Assembly: GCF_017654505.1 (NCBI RefSeq)
Contig: NC_054535.1
Coordinates: 47,129,848 to 47,193,847, forward strand
Reading direction: 5' to 3'
DNA: 64,000 bases
Source of the DNA: Polyodon spathula
Taxonomy: Eukaryota > Chordata > Actinopteri > Acipenseriformes > Polyodontidae
The notes under the pieces are model-generated. The model did not search any database, had not been told where the DNA came from, and was given only the letters and a program-made list of their open reading frames with translations. The position numbers were made by a program, and so were the translations under genes. How positions within the stretch are numbered: the first letter of the stretch is position 1; the number at the start of each line of letters is the position of its first letter. Positions 62,061 through 64,000 of this stretch are shown in pieces.

Positions 62061-62371
62061 AGACGAAGATTACCTGTAATATGGTTTCTTTGTAGAATGA
62101 TGAACTCCACACACTTATATCCCACCCTCCTTCCCCCTTTTCTTGGTTTCACTTTAGGTAGTTGGTTTGGAAATTTGGACATAGACACTTCAGGATGGGC
62201 AGGCTTTATAAAGGAGGGACATTACTTGGCGCCAAAAAAAGGATTATATAAAGGATCTCTGAGAAAGAGATCAGCTTTTCTCCTGACCCAAGTGACATGG
62301 AGACTAGGAGTTCACTCTCTTTGTGGAGTTCATCATTCTACGAAGAAACAATATTACAGGTAATCTTTGTC

Positions 62372-62791
62372 TTTCTTTTGAATATTCATAAACTGATTTA
62401 CTTTATTTCCCATTCCTCCATATAATATTTTCGTGTGTTTTAATTTAGTTTTTGATCAAGCTAGTAGTTACTATGCCTAGCAATTGCCACAATAATCAGG
62501 TGATAATGTGTTTGTTAAGTTGTGACGTGACAGAGAACCACGTTTGAATGTTATTTGATCCTCTGACATCTAAACGTACCTGCTGTATCCTAGGATACAG
62601 TGCAGAGCTGCTTATTACAATGTCAGAATCAAAATAAAACAACATTTTAACCAAAACATTGTGTATTTCCTAGAAAATAGTGCTGGGAAAATATTGAATA
62701 ATAGACATAAATCAGGTATAAATCAGTTTTAAAAAAATCCTGTAATTTTTCAGTAAAATTCAGAATAAACTGGAAAACATGGTACACTACT
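62372..62791. mobile_element. Right part of a hAT element
   Basis: About 420 bp matching 29045-29512 of the complete hAT copy in the same orientation, through GATCAAGCTAGTAGTTACTA, GAATGTTATTTGA and TCTGACATCTAAACGT to a degenerate end GGTACACTA. The left side stops exactly at the DIRS border. Confidence 0.8.
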
Positions 62792-62796
62792 TCTAA

Positions 62797-62797
<1 letters not shown>

Positions 62798-62891
<94 letters not shown>
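62798..62891. repeat. (TA)n(CA)n compound microsatellite
   Basis: TA repeat (62798-62842) passing directly into CA repeat (62843-62891). Confidence 0.97.
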
Positions 62892-62894
<3 letters not shown>

Positions 62895-63351
62895 CTGATG
62901 ACATATTTTTCTTCTGTTTTGCCAGTGGTGCCATTTGCTGTCCTATGAGGAATCTACCAATTTTACAGTCTCTTTGAATAAAGCAGTAGCTCTACTTAAC
63001 AACATGTAATACATTCTCTTGGCATATTTCAATACAACACTTGAATCTATGTGCAATCTGCACCTAATATTGATGAATCAATTGAAACCTTTTTGTGAAC
63101 ACTAGTATGTCTCCAGAAAGCACAACCTTCTGAACCTTAGGTATCCATGTTACCTAAATGTTTCATGTTTCCCTTAAACAATTCTCTTTGACTCATTTTT
63201 TATATTAACCTTTCCTAATGTGGTTTAACACTAATGCTGGTAAGCATTAGATTTTGCAGCCAGATCCATAGAAAATCAGCAGAATGTTTTACAATTGAAT
63301 TTCTGGCTGGCTTTTTAAATGAATAAAAATAAATATATATTGGTAGTGTAA
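62892..63351. other. No feature recognised
   Basis: No gene or repeat structure seen. Confidence 0.35.
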
Positions 63352-63868
63352 AGGTCTCCACACACTGGATGTGATGTGATTTAGTCCTGCAATAAAATGA
63401 TACTTTCACTGCGACACTATCTTTCACACCAGTGGCGACAGGCACGCATGATATACAGCTAATAAAAATGTTGAATACATAATAGCTTTTCAGAATACTT
63501 TTTTTCAGTAAAAGTACACATCAGCTGCATCCACTTCTCTGGAAATGGACTGCCAGATGTTCGCTCTCATTGACGTGTCTGAATAATGTCTGTGTCCTTT
63601 ATTGTACAGCTCCAGTTATTTTGATACTGCAAGAATTATCTTTTCTTCTGGCATTGTTTACAGAAGGCATGCAAGGGAAGCTGTTCCTCATTGGTCAAGT
63701 CCCTAGCTGCCGTGCGACACAATCACACAAATAAACACCAATCCTATTTTTTTCGCATCGCTGCAGTGTTGCTTTAGTGTCAGCCATTGCATTGCAGGCA
63801 GTGTGAATGGCTCGTATAAAAAATACAACACATTTGCTGGTCGTATCTCGTCCAGGGTGTAGCGGCCT
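63352..63868. mobile_element. Candidate MITE with TAA target duplication
   Basis: The left end AGGTCTCCACACACTGGATG and the inverted right end AGGCCGCTACACCCTGGACG agree at most positions, and TAA lies on both sides (63349-63351 and 63869-63871). A 3-bp TAA duplication suits PIF/Harbinger-type MITEs. No coding content. Confidence 0.5.
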
Positions 63869-64000
63869 TAAGTCTGAATTATTTTTGTTAACCAAACTAA
63901 GTCAGTTTTTTATAGTTTTACTCAGGATATAAAAGACCTCTGAATGTATGTTTTTGCTTGAAAATAAAAAGCTAATATTTCTTTTCTTCTTGCAAATCTT

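Larger units (their letters stand above)
60280..62371 (+). mobile_element. DIRS-type retroelement, 3' part
   Basis: Contains RNase H and tyrosine recombinase remnants in DIRS order, then a terminal region (62058-62371) with two inverted arms. Reverse transcriptase and gag are missing. The right border touches a truncated hAT copy (62372 on). Confidence 0.8.

Noticed and set aside
41073..64000. glra3 exon 1 (signal peptide)
   Set aside because: I looked for a minus-strand Met followed by a hydrophobic stretch and a GT donor of the right phase. Several weak hydrophobic frames exist (for example near 56960), but none has both features, so no call was made.

Overview
This window is eukaryotic, AT-rich and very repeat-dense. 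It looks like part of a ray-finned fish chromosome: GT-AG introns, many Tc1/mariner, hAT and Harbinger transposons, DIRS and Ty3/gypsy retroelements, L2/CR1-type LINE 3' ends and long (TA)n, (CA)n, (AAT)n and (CTT)n tracts. The LINE 3' ends and the LTR families remind me of sturgeon or paddlefish genomes; that species guess is recall and is weak.

The one host gene I can name is a glycine receptor alpha subunit on the minus strand. Eight consecutive coding exons (2 to 9) run from 41072 down to the stop codon at 13204, with correct splice sites and phases throughout. Isotype-diagnostic residues favour GLRA3. The signal-peptide exon (exon 1) is not recognisable in the window. The introns hold most of the transposons.

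Layout. 1-5057: LTR remnants and a Tc1 element split by a LINE insertion. 6117-10808: a dead Tc1, a solo LTR and a DIRS derivative with inverted repeats. 13204-41072: glra3, whose introns carry a foldback MITE, a solo LTR nested in a long-TIR element, a SINE, a complete non-autonomous hAT with an 8-bp target duplication, an LTR pair, three Tc1 fragments and an L2 fragment. 41195-53060: a LINE RT fragment, a non-autonomous LTR element whose 5' LTR was split by a Harbinger transposon and which carries a proline-rich repeat ORF, then a decayed Ty3/gypsy element (minus strand) with a solo LTR inserted in it. 54576-59061: three open segments with splice-like borders that could be exons of an unidentified single-pass membrane protein; the last has an apparent one-base frameshift. 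57590-58620: a gypsy integrase end and LTR. 59592-64000: a palindromic MITE, a second DIRS element inserted beside a hAT copy, and a short MITE.

No rRNA, true tRNA, CRISPR or operon is present. Most open frames in the window are transposon remnants or run through microsatellites.
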